DNA from: Cryomorphaceae bacterium BACL29 MAG-121220-bin8
Lineage (GTDB): Bacteria > Bacteroidota > Bacteroidia > Flavobacteriales > Flavobacteriaceae
DNA: 64,000 nt
Assembly (NCBI GenBank): GCA_905181705.1
Contig: CAJIYP010000003.1
Span: 124,001-188,000 of the forward strand
Direction of reading: 5' to 3'
How positions within the stretch are numbered: the stretch's first letter is position 1; each line of letters opens with the position of its first letter. The notes beneath the pieces are model-generated. The model saw only the letters and a list, made by a program, of their open reading frames with translations, was not told the DNA's origin and searched no databases. Shown in pieces: positions 19,542 to 29,331 of this stretch. Made by a program: the position numbers and the translations under genes.

Positions 19542-21059
19542 ATGAAAAAAAGATCAGTTGAAATAATGGATACAACTCTTCGTGATGGAGAACAAACTTC
19601 AGGAATGTCATATTCAGCATCTGAAAAGTTAACTATCACTAAACTATTAATCGAGGAGTTAAAAGTTGACAGAATTGAAGTTGCATCTGCAAGAGTTTCC
19701 AAAGGAGAGTTTGATGCAGTTAACAGAATAACAAATTGGGCTAAAGAAAAAAAATTTTTAAATAAAATTGAAATATTAACATTCTTAGATAATGGTATTT
19801 CTCTTGAATGGATGTTGAAAACTGGGGCTAAAGTTCAAAATTTACTAACTAAAGGATCTCTAAATCATTTAACGCACCAAATACAAAAAACTCCAAAACA
19901 ACATTTTATAGAAATTTCAAATTCAGTTAATTCTGCTAAAAGAGAAGGAATAAGCACTAACGTTTACTTAGAAGATTGGAGTAATGGAATGAAAAATTCT
20001 AAGGATTATGTATTTGAGTATCTTGATTTTTTAACCCAACAACCTATTGAAAGAGTTTTATTACCTGATACTTTGGGTATTTTAAGTCCATCTGAAACAT
20101 TTTATTTTATTTCTGAAATAACGAACAGATATCCAAAAACACATTTTGACTTTCATGCTCACAACGATTACGATTTAAGTGTTTCTAATGTAATTGAAGC
20201 TTTAAAAGCAGGATGTCATGGTTTACACCTTACTGTAAATGGAATGGGTGAAAGAGCTGGGAATGCTCCAATGGCTAGTGTAAGTGCTGTCATAGAAGAC
20301 TTTCTCCCTGATATTGAAATTAATATAAATGAAGAATCCTTATATAAAGTGAGTAAATTGGTTTCAACATTTACTGGATTTAGAATACCAGTAAACAAAC
20401 CAATTGTAGGTGAAAATGTTTTTACTCAAACTGCAGGTATTCATGCAGATGGAGATAATAAAAAAAATTTATATTTTAATGATTTGCTTCCAGAAAGATT
20501 CGGAAGAAAAAGAAAATATGCGCTTGGAAAAACATCAGGTAAATCTAATATCAAAAAAAATTTAGTAGAATTAGGGTTAACTTTAAATAATGATGATTTA
20601 AAAAAAGTTACTAAAAGAATAATTGAATTAGGTGATAAAAAAGAAAGAGTTACAGCGGAAGATCTTCCTTATATCATTTCAGATGTACTAAACAGTGCAG
20701 ATAATAAGAAAAAAATAATTATAAAATCCTATATTTTAAATAATTCAAAAGGATCAAACCCATGGGCTGAAATAGAAATAGAGATAGAAGGAAAATTATT
20801 TAAGGAAAAAGCAATAGGTGATGGTCAGTTTAATGCTTTTATGAACGCAGTTAAAAAAATGTTCAAGAACAATAAATTAATTATACCAATATTAATTGAT
20901 TATAATGTAACCATTCCACCTGAAAGTAATTCTGATGCTTTTTGTGAAACTCTAATAACCTGGAAAAATTCTAATAAAGAATTTATAACAAGAGGATTAG
21001 ATTCTGATCAAACAGTTTCAGCAATAAAAGCAACCGAAAAAATGCTAAACATTATATAA
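19542..21059 (+). CDS. cimA: (R)-citramalate synthase, Leptospira CimA-like, with LeuA-type regulatory domain
   Basis: 505-residue DRE-TIM synthase with a full C-terminal LeuA_dimer regulatory domain (about residues 380-505). It starts [20 protein letters not shown] and carries [47 protein letters not shown] and [12 protein letters not shown]. As I recall, these blocks match Leptospira interrogans citramalate synthase, including the tyrosine (Tyr142 here) of the pyruvate pocket, better than LeuA. It would join pyruvate and acetyl-CoA, feeding LeuCD and LeuB to make 2-oxobutyrate for isoleucine. A second isopropylmalate synthase is the alternative. ATG 19542 is preferred to an upstream TTG. 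Confidence 0.72.
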   Translation: MKKRSVEIMDTTLRDGEQTSGMSYSASEKLTITKLLIEELKVDRIEVASARVSKGEFDAVNRITNWAKEKKFLNKIEILTFLDNGISLEWMLKTGAKVQNLLTKGSLNHLTHQIQKTPKQHFIEISNSVNSAKREGISTNVYLEDWSNGMKNSKDYVFEYLDFLTQQPIERVLLPDTLGILSPSETFYFISEITNRYPKTHFDFHAHNDYDLSVSNVIEALKAGCHGLHLTVNGMGERAGNAPMASVSAVIEDFLPDIEININEESLYKVSKLVSTFTGFRIPVNKPIVGENVFTQTAGIHADGDNKKNLYFNDLLPERFGRKRKYALGKTSGKSNIKKNLVELGLTLNNDDLKKVTKRIIELGDKKERVTAEDLPYIISDVLNSADNKKKIIIKSYILNNSKGSNPWAEIEIEIEGKLFKEKAIGDGQFNAFMNAVKKMFKNNKLIIPILIDYNVTIPPESNSDAFCETLITWKNSNKEFITRGLDSDQTVSAIKATEKMLNII

Positions 21060-21060
21060 T

Positions 21061-22119
21061 ATGGAATTAAACATAGCTTTACTTGCAGGGGACGGTATTG
21101 GACCAGAAGTAATTGAGCAAGCAGTCAAAGTTTCTAACGCTATTGCTAAGAAATTTAATCATTCTATAAATTGGAATCATGCAATAACTGGAGCAGATGC
21201 TATAGATAAAGTTGGAGATCCTTATCCAGATGAAACTCATGAAGTATGTATGAATTCAGATGCAATATTGTTTGGAGCAATTGGACATCCGAAATTTGAC
21301 AATAATCCATCAGCTAAAGTAAGACCAGAGCAAGGGCTTTTAAAGATGAGGAAAAAATTAGGACTTTTTGCAAATGTTAGACCAACTTTTACTTTTCCAT
21401 CTTTAATTGACAAATCTCCCTTAAAAAAAGAAAGAATTTTAGGGACAGATTTAGTTTTCTTAAGAGAATTAACTGGCGGAATTTACTTTGGTGAAAGAGG
21501 CAGAAGAAACAATGGTAATACAGCGTTTGACACATGTACTTACTCAAGACATGAAATAGTAAGACTAGCTAAAAAAGGATTTGAATTAGCAATGAAAAGA
21601 TCAAAAAAACTATGCTGCGTTGACAAAGCTAATGTTTTAGAATCTTCAAGGCTATGGAGAGAAACTGTACAGTCTATGGAAAAAGATTACCCTGAGGTAA
21701 AAGTATCATATGAGTTTGTAGATGCCGTTGCGATGAGATTGGTACAATGGCCTAATTCTTATGATGTTTTAATTACCGAAAACTTATTTGGAGATATTTT
21801 AACTGATGAAGCCTCTGTTATTTCTGGATCAATGGGATTAATGCCTTCGGCTTCGATAGGAACCGAAACTTCATTATTTGAACCAATTCATGGCTCATAT
21901 CCACAAGCAGCTGGAAAAAATATAGCTAACCCATTAGCTACCATATTATCAGCTGCAATGATGTTCGAGGATGCTTTTCAACTCAAAAAGGAAGCTAACT
22001 TAATAAGAGAAGTTGTAAATAAATCATTGGAACAATCTATTGTAACTGAAGATTTATCGGATGGTAATAAATCTTACTCAACATCTGAAGTTGGAGATTG
22101 GCTAGTAAGTAAAATATAA
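21061..22119 (+). CDS. leuB: 3-isopropylmalate dehydrogenase
   Basis: NAD-dependent oxidative decarboxylation of 3-isopropylmalate, third leucine step, and of 3-methylmalate if citramalate is made. The 352-residue protein has [43 protein letters not shown] (substrate loop with RELTGG) and [17 protein letters not shown] with metal-binding aspartates. It starts one base after the citramalate synthase stop and ends the operon before a strong hairpin. Confidence 0.97.
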   Translation: MELNIALLAGDGIGPEVIEQAVKVSNAIAKKFNHSINWNHAITGADAIDKVGDPYPDETHEVCMNSDAILFGAIGHPKFDNNPSAKVRPEQGLLKMRKKLGLFANVRPTFTFPSLIDKSPLKKERILGTDLVFLRELTGGIYFGERGRRNNGNTAFDTCTYSRHEIVRLAKKGFELAMKRSKKLCCVDKANVLESSRLWRETVQSMEKDYPEVKVSYEFVDAVAMRLVQWPNSYDVLITENLFGDILTDEASVISGSMGLMPSASIGTETSLFEPIHGSYPQAAGKNIANPLATILSAAMMFEDAFQLKKEANLIREVVNKSLEQSIVTEDLSDGNKSYSTSEVGDWLVSKI

Positions 22120-22153
22120 AAAAAACACGTATTAAATAACACGTGTTTTTTTT
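22118..22153. terminator. Bidirectional terminator between leuB and rpsA
   Basis: AAAAAAAACACGT (22118-22130) pairs with ACGTGTTTTTTTT (22141-22153) around a 10-base loop. It lies between two convergent genes, with A and T tracts suited to ending transcription from both sides. Confidence 0.88.
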
Positions 22154-22169
22154 AAAATATTTCGTAAAA

Positions 22170-24110
22170 TTACTTCTTACTGTCCATTTTCTTCTTAAGA
22201 TTCATTAAAACATCTAAATCCCCTAAAGTAGATTTATCAGAATCTTTTTTATTTACTTTCTTTAAAGATTCTTTTACATGCTTTTCCTCATCTTCTTTAA
22301 AAAGAACTGTATGAGACATTACCACTCTTTTAAAGTCTTTATTATATTCAATAACTTTAAAGTCAGACGTGTCTCCTTTTTTTAATTTATTACCATCTTC
22401 TTTTAATAGATGTCTACTAGGAACAAATCCTGTAACATCATCATTAAAGATAATAGTAGAACCTTTATCATTTGAATCTGAAATAGTGCCATTATGAATA
22501 GTACCTTCAGCAAAAGTCTTGTCATAAGCATCCCAAGGATTATCCATGGTTTGTTTATGGCCTAAGCTTAATTTTCTGTCTTCAGAATCAAGTTCTAATA
22601 CTAAAACATCTATAGAGTCTCCTGCTGTAAAAAGCTCAGAAGGATGTTTAACTTTAACTGTCCAAGATAAATCGGATATATAGACTAAACCATCAATGCC
22701 TTCTTCTAATTCAACAAAAATCCCAAAATTAGTGAAGTTCCTTACAATTCCAGTATGTTTTGAACCAATAGTATATTTAGCGGTTATATCAGTCCAGGGA
22801 TCAGTTGATAGTTGTTTAATACCAAGTGACATTTTTCTTTCTTGTCTGTCTAAAGTTAAAACTACTGCTTCAACTTCATCTCCTACTTTTACAAAGTCTT
22901 GTGCAGATCTAAGGTGAGTTGACCAAGACATCTCAGAAACATGAACTAAACCTTCAACTCCATTAACAACTTCAACAAAAGCTCCATAATCAGCCAGAAC
23001 TGATACTTTACCTTTAATCTTGTCACCCTCCTTCAACTCAGAATTTAAAGCCTCCCAAGGATGTGGACTTAATTGTTTAACTCCTAATTGAATTCTTGAT
23101 TTGTCATCATCAAAGTCAAGAATAACTACATTTATTTTTTGATCTAATTCTAGAATTTCACTTGGATGATTTATTCTATTCCAAGAAAGGTCAGTAATGT
23201 GAATTAACCCATCTACTCCACCTAGATCAATAAACACTCCATAAGTTGTAATATTTTTAACTATTCCCTCTAAAACTTGACCTTTTTCAAGTTGTCCAAT
23301 AATTTCTTTTTTCTGTAATTCTATATCAGCTTCAATAAGTGCTTTATGAGAAACTACAACATTTTTAAATTCATGATTAATTTTCACAACTTTAAATTCC
23401 ATGTTTTTATTTACATATTGATCATAATCTCTAATTGGCTTAACATCAATTTGTGATCCAGGAAGAAAAGCTTCTAATCCGAAAACATCGACAATCATTC
23501 CTCCTTTAGTTCTACATTTAACAAAACCTGTGACTACAGTAGATTGGTCATGTGCATCATTAACTCTATCCCAAGCTTTTATAGTTCTTGCTTTTCTATG
23601 TGACAATATTAATTGTCCTGTTTTATCTTCTTGAATATCAACTAAAACCTCTACCTTATCTCCTACTTTTAAATTAGGATTATATCTAAACTCATTTAAA
23701 GAAATAACACCTTCTGATTTAGCGTTAATATCTATAATAGCTTCTCTTTCTGTAAGATTAATAATTGTTCCCTCAATAACACTATCATTATAGGTATCAA
23801 CAAAATTTTCTTGAATTAATTTTTCTAATTCTGCTAATTTCTTTTCTTCAATAGTTTCAATTCCTTCTTCAAAATTTTCCCAATCAAAATCTTTTAAAAA
23901 TTTCTCAGCAGAAACAGCAGTTTCTTCAACAGTAGTTTCTTCAACAGTAATTTCTTCAACAGCGGTTTCTTCAACAGTGTTTTCTTCAACAGCAGTTATT
24001 ACTACGTTGTCGACAGTTTCTTTAGAAACTTTTGGTTTAGATTCTTTTTTAGCTTTTATTGTTTTTTTAACAGCTTTCTTTGGTTTACTGTCTTTTTTAG
24101 GTGTAGGCAT
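22170..24110 (-). CDS. rpsA: 30S ribosomal protein S1
   Basis: RNA-binding ribosomal protein with six S1 (OB-fold) repeats across residues about 100-620; examples are GVFIDLGGVDGLIHITDLSW, GAFVEVVNGVEGLVHVSEMSW and GIFVELEEGIDGLVYISDLSW. At 646 residues it is longer than E. coli S1 because of an N-terminal tail. That tail is first lysine-rich, then a repeated VEE(T/I)(T/A) acidic stretch encoded by a 15-base tandem repeat. Bacteroidota use few Shine-Dalgarno sites, so S1-dependent initiation is probably important. It has its own probable promoter downstream of cmk. Confidence 0.96.
   Translation of the reverse strand: MPTPKKDSKPKKAVKKTIKAKKESKPKVSKETVDNVVITAVEENTVEETAVEEITVEETTVEETAVSAEKFLKDFDWENFEEGIETIEEKKLAELEKLIQENFVDTYNDSVIEGTIINLTEREAIIDINAKSEGVISLNEFRYNPNLKVGDKVEVLVDIQEDKTGQLILSHRKARTIKAWDRVNDAHDQSTVVTGFVKCRTKGGMIVDVFGLEAFLPGSQIDVKPIRDYDQYVNKNMEFKVVKINHEFKNVVVSHKALIEADIELQKKEIIGQLEKGQVLEGIVKNITTYGVFIDLGGVDGLIHITDLSWNRINHPSEILELDQKINVVILDFDDDKSRIQLGVKQLSPHPWEALNSELKEGDKIKGKVSVLADYGAFVEVVNGVEGLVHVSEMSWSTHLRSAQDFVKVGDEVEAVVLTLDRQERKMSLGIKQLSTDPWTDITAKYTIGSKHTGIVRNFTNFGIFVELEEGIDGLVYISDLSWTVKVKHPSELFTAGDSIDVLVLELDSEDRKLSLGHKQTMDNPWDAYDKTFAEGTIHNGTISDSNDKGSTIIFNDDVTGFVPSRHLLKEDGNKLKKGDTSDFKVIEYNKDFKRVVMSHTVLFKEDEEKHVKESLKKVNKKDSDKSTLGDLDVLMNLKKKMDSKK
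23921..23995. repeat. 15-base tandem repeat in the 5' part of rpsA
   Basis: TTTCTTCAACAG recurs at 23921, 23936, 23951, 23966 and 23981, spaced exactly 15 bases with variable last three bases. On the coding strand it encodes a repeated five-residue V-E-E-x-x block in the disordered N-terminal tail of S1. Period is a multiple of three, so copy changes keep the frame. Confidence 0.85.
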
Positions 24111-24215
24111 AATATAAATTTGTATTCTAATTTATTTATAGATTAATGGAACAAACTAGAAGAATTAATAATTTAAAAACCTTTTAACATCTATATTAAC
24201 CAATCAAAAGGATTG

Positions 24216-24246
24216 CGAAAATAACTTCAATTTATATACTACACAA
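24216..24246 (-). promoter_or_regulatory. Probable rpsA promoter with TAnnTTCGCA variant
   Basis: On the minus strand TTG (24246-24244) is followed after 20 bases by TATTTTCG (24223-24216) and then CA. This implies a leader of about 100 bases before the rpsA ATG. A weak 6-bp stem (24206-24211 with 24180-24185) lies at its 5' end. The same C-for-T variant appears before rplS. Motif-based only. Confidence 0.4.
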
Positions 24247-24251
24247 GTAAT

Positions 24252-24950
24252 CTATAAATTTTTTGATATTAGAGGATTAATAAAAGAAAGTAATTTAATT
24301 TCTAATTCATCTAGGGTTAATTGATCGGTATTAATTAAGATAGCATCAGAAGCTTTTTTTAAGGGTGAATTAGACCTGTTAATATCTTGACTATCTCTTA
24401 AATTAATATTTTTTAAAACTTGATTATAAGTAATGTTTTCATTAATTAAAGTTAATTCATCATATCTTCTTTTGGCTCTTAGTTTTAAAGAAGATTCTAA
24501 AAAAAATTTTAATTCAGCATTAGGAAAGACAACTGTTCCTATGTCACGACCGTCCATAATAATACCCTTTTCATTTCCTAATGCATGCTGAGTTGCTACC
24601 ATTCGTTTTCTTAATTCTGCGAAAGTTGCTAATCTACTAACCAAATTTGAAACTTCAAGAGATCTGATTTTATTTTCAACAGAAATTCCATTTAAATGGA
24701 CTTCAAATCTATTATTTAATATATTATTTTTAAAATCTATTGAAATACTTTCAAGATCATTTATTAATTTATCTTCAAAATAATGAGTTTTAGAAATATA
24801 CTTTTTTTGAATTGCATAATAAGTTAATGCTCTGTACATAGCGCCAGAATCAATATAAATGTATTTTAATTTCTTTGCAATACGTTTTGCAATTGTACTC
24901 TTTCCTGTGGATGAAGTCCCATCAATTGTTATGATAATTTTAGTTGACAT
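24252..24950 (-). CDS. cmk: Cytidylate kinase
   Basis: Phosphorylates CMP and dCMP with ATP for pyrimidine nucleotide synthesis. The 232-residue P-loop protein has ITIDGTSSTGKSTIAKR, YIDSGAMYRALTYYA, MDGRDIGTVVFPNAELKFFL and DSQDINRSNSPLKKA, all typical of Cmk. Its start overlaps the end of lon by 11 bases. The lon-cmk-rpsA order is consistent with the frequent cmk-rpsA pairing in bacteria. Confidence 0.95.
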   Translation of the reverse strand: MSTKIIITIDGTSSTGKSTIAKRIAKKLKYIYIDSGAMYRALTYYAIQKKYISKTHYFEDKLINDLESISIDFKNNILNNRFEVHLNGISVENKIRSLEVSNLVSRLATFAELRKRMVATQHALGNEKGIIMDGRDIGTVVFPNAELKFFLESSLKLRAKRRYDELTLINENITYNQVLKNINLRDSQDINRSNSPLKKASDAILINTDQLTLDELEIKLLSFINPLISKNL

Positions 24951-27396
24951 TTAATTTTTTATAATTCTTTACGTTTTGATTTGTAATAGCAATATCCAAA
25001 ACTTCTTTCATATTAGAAACGAAATGAAAAGTTAATCCTTTTAAATAGTTTTTGTCAATTTCATCAATATTCTTTTTGTTTTCTTCACAAAGAATAATTT
25101 CTTTAATCTTGGCTCTTTTAGCAGCTAATATTTTTTCTTTAATACCTCCTACAGCTAAAACTTTACCTCTCAAAGTTATTTCACCTGTCATTGCTAATTT
25201 AGATTTAACTCTTTTTTGAGTTAACAATGATACAATTGATGTGAGCATTGTAATCCCAGCACTAGGCCCATCTTTAGGTGTAGCACCTTCAGGAACATGA
25301 ATATGAATGTTATAATTGGAAAGTTTTTTTACATCAATTGAAAGCAAATCAGCATTAGACTTAATATATTCTAAAGCAATAGTTGCAGATTCTTTCATTA
25401 CTTTTCCAAGATTTCCAGTTATAGATAAGTTTCCTTTTCCTCTTGATAATGCAGACTCAATAAACAAAATATCTCCTCCAAACTGAGTCCATGCAAGTCC
25501 TGTAACAACTCCAGCGATATCGTTATTTTCATATTTATCTTTAGAAATAGATATTCCCAAGATTTTATTTAACTCCTCATTGGAAATATTACTAGGGAAT
25601 TCTTCATCTAGAGCAATTGACTTTGCAATAAACCTAATAATCTTAGCTATTTGTTTTTCTAAACCTCTAACTCCAGATTCTCTTGTATATCCCTCAATAA
25701 CTTTTTCTAATGCAAGTTTATTTAATTTAATAATATTTTTTTTCAGACCGTGTTCTAAAATCTGTTTAGGTAATAAATGTTTTTTTGCTATGTTCGTTTT
25801 TTCTTCAATAGTATAACCCGAAACACTAACTATTTCCATTCTATCTCTTAATGCAGGCTGAACATTTGAAATATTATTGGAGGTCGCGATAAACATAACT
25901 TTAGATAAATCGAAACCAGTTTCAACAAAATTATCGTAGAATGATGTATTTTGCTCGGGGTCTAAAACCTCCAACATTGCAGAAGACGGGTCTCCCTGAT
26001 TTCCTACAGAAAGTTTATCAATTTCGTCTAAAACAAAAACAGGATTAGAAGTTTTAGCTTTTTTTAAACTCTGAATAATTCTTCCAGGCATCGCACCTAT
26101 GTAAGTTTTTCTATGCCCCCTAATTTCTGATTCATCTCTAAGACCTCCTAATGAAATTCTAACATACTCTCTACCTAAAGCCTCTGCTATAGATTTACCC
26201 AAGGAAGTCTTACCTACTCCTGGGGGGCCATTAAGACATAAAATGGGAGATTTCATGTCATTTCTTAATTTCAATACTGCAATATGTTCTATAATTCTTT
26301 TTTTAACGTCTTTCAAACCATAGTGGTCCCTGTCAAGAATACGTTGAGCTCTACGTAAATCAAAATTATCTTTTGAAAATTCGTTCCAAGGAAGATCTAA
26401 ATATAGATCTAAATAATTTCTTTGAATAGAATACTCAGCAACCTGTGGATTCATTCTCTGAAGTTTAGATAATTCCTTTAAAAAATGAGCACTAATTTCT
26501 TTATTCCATTTCTTTTTCTTGGACCTAATTCTCATTTCATTTATTTCCTCATCATATGAAACTCCTCCTAATTCTTCTTGAATGGTTTTTAGTTGTTGAT
26601 TTAAAAAATATTCTTTTTGTTGTTTATCTAAATCAAATCTGACTTTTGATTGGATGTCATTTTTTAATGAAAGTCTTTGAAACTCTACATTCATTTGCTT
26701 TAAACACATTAAGGCTCTTTCGTGAAGATCATTAGTTTTTAAAATTTCATATTTCTCATCAATACTTAAATTCATGTTAGAACAAACAAAATTTACAAGA
26801 AATGAATCACTTTGGATATTATTAATTGCAAAGGAAGCTTCACTAGGGATATTTGGGTTTTCATCAATTATTTGTAGAGCAATATCTTTTATAGATTCTA
26901 TAGTAGCAGTAAACTCTTTATTCCCTTTGGTTGGCTTTATCTCTTTAATTTCTTTAATTTCAGCAGTAATGTAAGGATCTTCAGTTAATACTTTTTCAAT
27001 AGAGAATCGCTTTTTACCCTGTATAATAACAGTTATATTACCATCTGGCATTTGAAGAACTCTTAAAATTTTAGCAACAGTTCCTGTTGACTGAATATCT
27101 ATTATACCTGGATCTTGTATTTCAGGATCTTTTTGAGAAACAACTCCAATTAATTTTGATTTAGTATTAGAATCTTTAATCAGCTTTATGGATTTGTCTC
27201 TTGATGCAGTTATTGGAATAACCACACCTGGAAACATAACAGTATTTTTTAATGGAAGAATTGAAAGACTTTCTGGAAGAGATTCTTTTGAAATGGCTTC
27301 CTCATCATCAGATGTCATTAAAGGAATTAAATCTGAATCTTCATCAATATTTTGAAGTGACATCATGTCAAGATTCAATAATTTTGGTTTAGACAT
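24940..27396 (-). CDS. lon: ATP-dependent Lon protease
   Basis: Cytoplasmic AAA+ serine-lysine protease for damaged and regulatory proteins. The 818-residue chain has an N-terminal LON domain (LSILPLKNTVMFPGVVIPI), coiled-coil, and a AAA domain with Walker A GPPGVGKTSLGKS and Walker B VFVLDEIDKL. The protease domain has Ser712 in PKDGPSAGITM and Lys755 in GGIKEKIL, spaced 43 residues as in E. coli Lon. The first 40 residues are an acidic extension common in Bacteroidota. First gene of lon-cmk-rpsA on the minus strand. Confidence 0.97.
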   Translation of the reverse strand: MSKPKLLNLDMMSLQNIDEDSDLIPLMTSDDEEAISKESLPESLSILPLKNTVMFPGVVIPITASRDKSIKLIKDSNTKSKLIGVVSQKDPEIQDPGIIDIQSTGTVAKILRVLQMPDGNITVIIQGKKRFSIEKVLTEDPYITAEIKEIKEIKPTKGNKEFTATIESIKDIALQIIDENPNIPSEASFAINNIQSDSFLVNFVCSNMNLSIDEKYEILKTNDLHERALMCLKQMNVEFQRLSLKNDIQSKVRFDLDKQQKEYFLNQQLKTIQEELGGVSYDEEINEMRIRSKKKKWNKEISAHFLKELSKLQRMNPQVAEYSIQRNYLDLYLDLPWNEFSKDNFDLRRAQRILDRDHYGLKDVKKRIIEHIAVLKLRNDMKSPILCLNGPPGVGKTSLGKSIAEALGREYVRISLGGLRDESEIRGHRKTYIGAMPGRIIQSLKKAKTSNPVFVLDEIDKLSVGNQGDPSSAMLEVLDPEQNTSFYDNFVETGFDLSKVMFIATSNNISNVQPALRDRMEIVSVSGYTIEEKTNIAKKHLLPKQILEHGLKKNIIKLNKLALEKVIEGYTRESGVRGLEKQIAKIIRFIAKSIALDEEFPSNISNEELNKILGISISKDKYENNDIAGVVTGLAWTQFGGDILFIESALSRGKGNLSITGNLGKVMKESATIALEYIKSNADLLSIDVKKLSNYNIHIHVPEGATPKDGPSAGITMLTSIVSLLTQKRVKSKLAMTGEITLRGKVLAVGGIKEKILAAKRAKIKEIILCEENKKNIDEIDKNYLKGLTFHFVSNMKEVLDIAITNQNVKNYKKLNVN

Positions 27397-27520
27397 ATTA
27401 AATTATTAGGTCAAAGTGTCATTGAAAAAGAAAAAATATTATTTGTAATATTATAAAACTTCGATGAAACTCTTAATTTTTTTTTATAACATTAATAATT
27501 CAAGATTCATGCCATAAAAA

Positions 27521-28825
27521 TTAAACATTATTAATTTTTATTTTATTTAGCAGAAAGGCACCCACAAGAAAAATAATTACAAAAACTAAAATAGAAATTC
27601 TCATACTTCCTGTAATTTGATCTAAAAATGCAAACAAAGTCATACCTAAGACAATACTAACTTTTTGAGTAACATCAAAAAAACTAAAATAAGAGGTAGT
27701 GTTATCAGTTTCTGGAATCATTTTAGAAAATGTAGACCTTGATAAAGCTTGGATTCCACCCATAACCATCCCGACTGCTCCTGCAGCAATATAGAACTCA
27801 ATAGGTTTGGAAATAAAATACGCCCCAATGCACAAAAAGGCCCAAATTAAATTTAAAAAAAGAAGTGTTCGAATATTTCCAATCTTATTAGAAATTTTTG
27901 CAGTCAATATAGCCCCAAAAATAGCTATCAATTGAATTAATAAAATACTTATAATTAATCCAATAGTTTTTTCCCCCTCTTTCCAAGAAATTTCTTGTTC
28001 ACCAAAATAAGTAGCAATTATTAAAACTGTCTGTAAAGCTGAACTATAAATAAAAAATGCAATTAAAAATTTCTTAATCAGTATTATTTCTTTTAATTCA
28101 TTCCAAACCTCTTGGATTTCTTTAAAACCATTAAAAAATACATCTTTTATGATTTTTTTCTTTTCACTTGTATTTGGTAAGTGATAAAAAGTATATTGAC
28201 TAAAAACAATCCACCAAAGACCAACTGATACAAAAGAATATTTCATGGCAGTAAGCTCTGGATTATCACCCATAATTCCAAAAGCATTAGGAAACATAAC
28301 CATTGCTAGATTAAAAATTAACAAAATAACACTTCCAACGTAACCTAAAGCATATCCTTTTGCACTAATATAATCTTGCTGTTCTTTTAAGGCAATATCT
28401 GGTAAATAGGAATTATAAAAAACTAAACTTGCCCAAAAGGAAATCAAGGCCAAAAAATAAAAAAATAATCCTAAATAAATATTTTCTAAATCAAACCAAT
28501 AAAGACACATACAAGAAATTGATCCAGAATAACAAAAGAATTTAAGAAAAGTTTTTTTATTCCCCATGTAATCCGCTATACCTGATATTACAGGAGTTAT
28601 GATAGAGAGTATAACAAAAGCAAATGCAGTTAAAAAACTAATTAATGCTGTGTTTTTAAAATTGAATCCAAAAACATCAATGTATAAATCATCAATAAAT
28701 AAAGCACCATAATATATTGGGAAAACAGAGGAAGATATTACTAATGGATAAACCGAATTTGCCCAATCATAAAACGCCCATGCATTTAAAACCTTACTAT
28801 CACCTTTAATAAAACTTTTACCCAA
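27521..28825 (-). CDS. UMF1/Atg22-like MFS transporter
   Basis: 434-residue membrane protein with about 12 hydrophobic helices. The start NAWAFYDWANSVYPLVISSSVFPIYY is the hallmark of the UMF1 (Atg22-related) group of the major facilitator superfamily, whose yeast member exports amino acids from the vacuole. A mid-protein loop SRSTFSKMIPE matches the group. The substrate in bacteria is unknown. It lies upstream of lon on the same strand, 124 bases away, and is divergent from the msrB-like gene. Confidence 0.85.
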   Translation of the reverse strand: MGKSFIKGDSKVLNAWAFYDWANSVYPLVISSSVFPIYYGALFIDDLYIDVFGFNFKNTALISFLTAFAFVILSIITPVISGIADYMGNKKTFLKFFCYSGSISCMCLYWFDLENIYLGLFFYFLALISFWASLVFYNSYLPDIALKEQQDYISAKGYALGYVGSVILLIFNLAMVMFPNAFGIMGDNPELTAMKYSFVSVGLWWIVFSQYTFYHLPNTSEKKKIIKDVFFNGFKEIQEVWNELKEIILIKKFLIAFFIYSSALQTVLIIATYFGEQEISWKEGEKTIGLIISILLIQLIAIFGAILTAKISNKIGNIRTLLFLNLIWAFLCIGAYFISKPIEFYIAAGAVGMVMGGIQALSRSTFSKMIPETDNTTSYFSFFDVTQKVSIVLGMTLFAFLDQITGSMRISILVFVIIFLVGAFLLNKIKINNV

Positions 28826-28897
28826 CGTATTTTTGATTTATATTAAATATATGCAATATACTTAATTCATATTATCATAATTTTTAAAATTATTAAG

Positions 28898-28905
28898 TAA
28901 TTTTG
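28898..28905 (+). promoter_or_regulatory. Probable -7 promoter element for the msrB pair
   Basis: TAATTTTG, an exact TAnnTTTG match, 21 bases before the ATG at 28927. Confidence 0.4.
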
Positions 28906-28926
28906 TGAATCTTTTAAAATTAAAGA

Positions 28927-29328
28927 ATGAATAGAAAAGTTTTATTTATTTTAATTGGTTGTTTGATTATAAGTTGCAACAAATCAAAAACCACCAAATC
29001 TCATGAATTAATTTCAAATAAATCGCAAGACAAAGAAATATCAAAAACAATTAATTATGAAAATGGGTTCTATTTATGTAAAAAATGTAATTCACCATTA
29101 TATGAATCTAAAAATAATTATGATTCAAATTCTAATGATAAAAGCTTTGATAATTCTATAGAAAACAAAGTAAAATTTAATCAACACTATAATGAAAGTA
29201 AAACAGAACTTAAATGTATGAAATGTGGTACAAAAATAGGAAACGTGTGGAACGATGGACCTGAACCAACTGGAAATAGACATTGTGTATCGAGAAATGC
29301 ATTAATTTTTAAAAAATTAAAAAATTAA
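28927..29328 (+). CDS. Degenerate MsrB-like lipoprotein
   Basis: 133-residue protein with a lipoprotein signal (FILIGCLIISCN, lipid Cys17) and a shortened MsrB-like domain. Two CxxC zinc pairs remain (Cys51/54 and Cys97/100), as does the expected catalytic Cys120 in NRHCVSRNALIF. The CGWPSF block is lost (YDSNSNDKSFD in its place). The HLGHVF block has become KIGNVW, removing histidines expected to bind the sulfoxide. A normal methionine sulfoxide reductase is therefore doubtful; it may be a structural or altered-redox relative. The true MsrB gene follows after three bases. Confidence 0.7.
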   Translation: MNRKVLFILIGCLIISCNKSKTTKSHELISNKSQDKEISKTINYENGFYLCKKCNSPLYESKNNYDSNSNDKSFDNSIENKVKFNQHYNESKTELKCMKCGTKIGNVWNDGPEPTGNRHCVSRNALIFKKLKN

Positions 29329-29331
29329 AAA

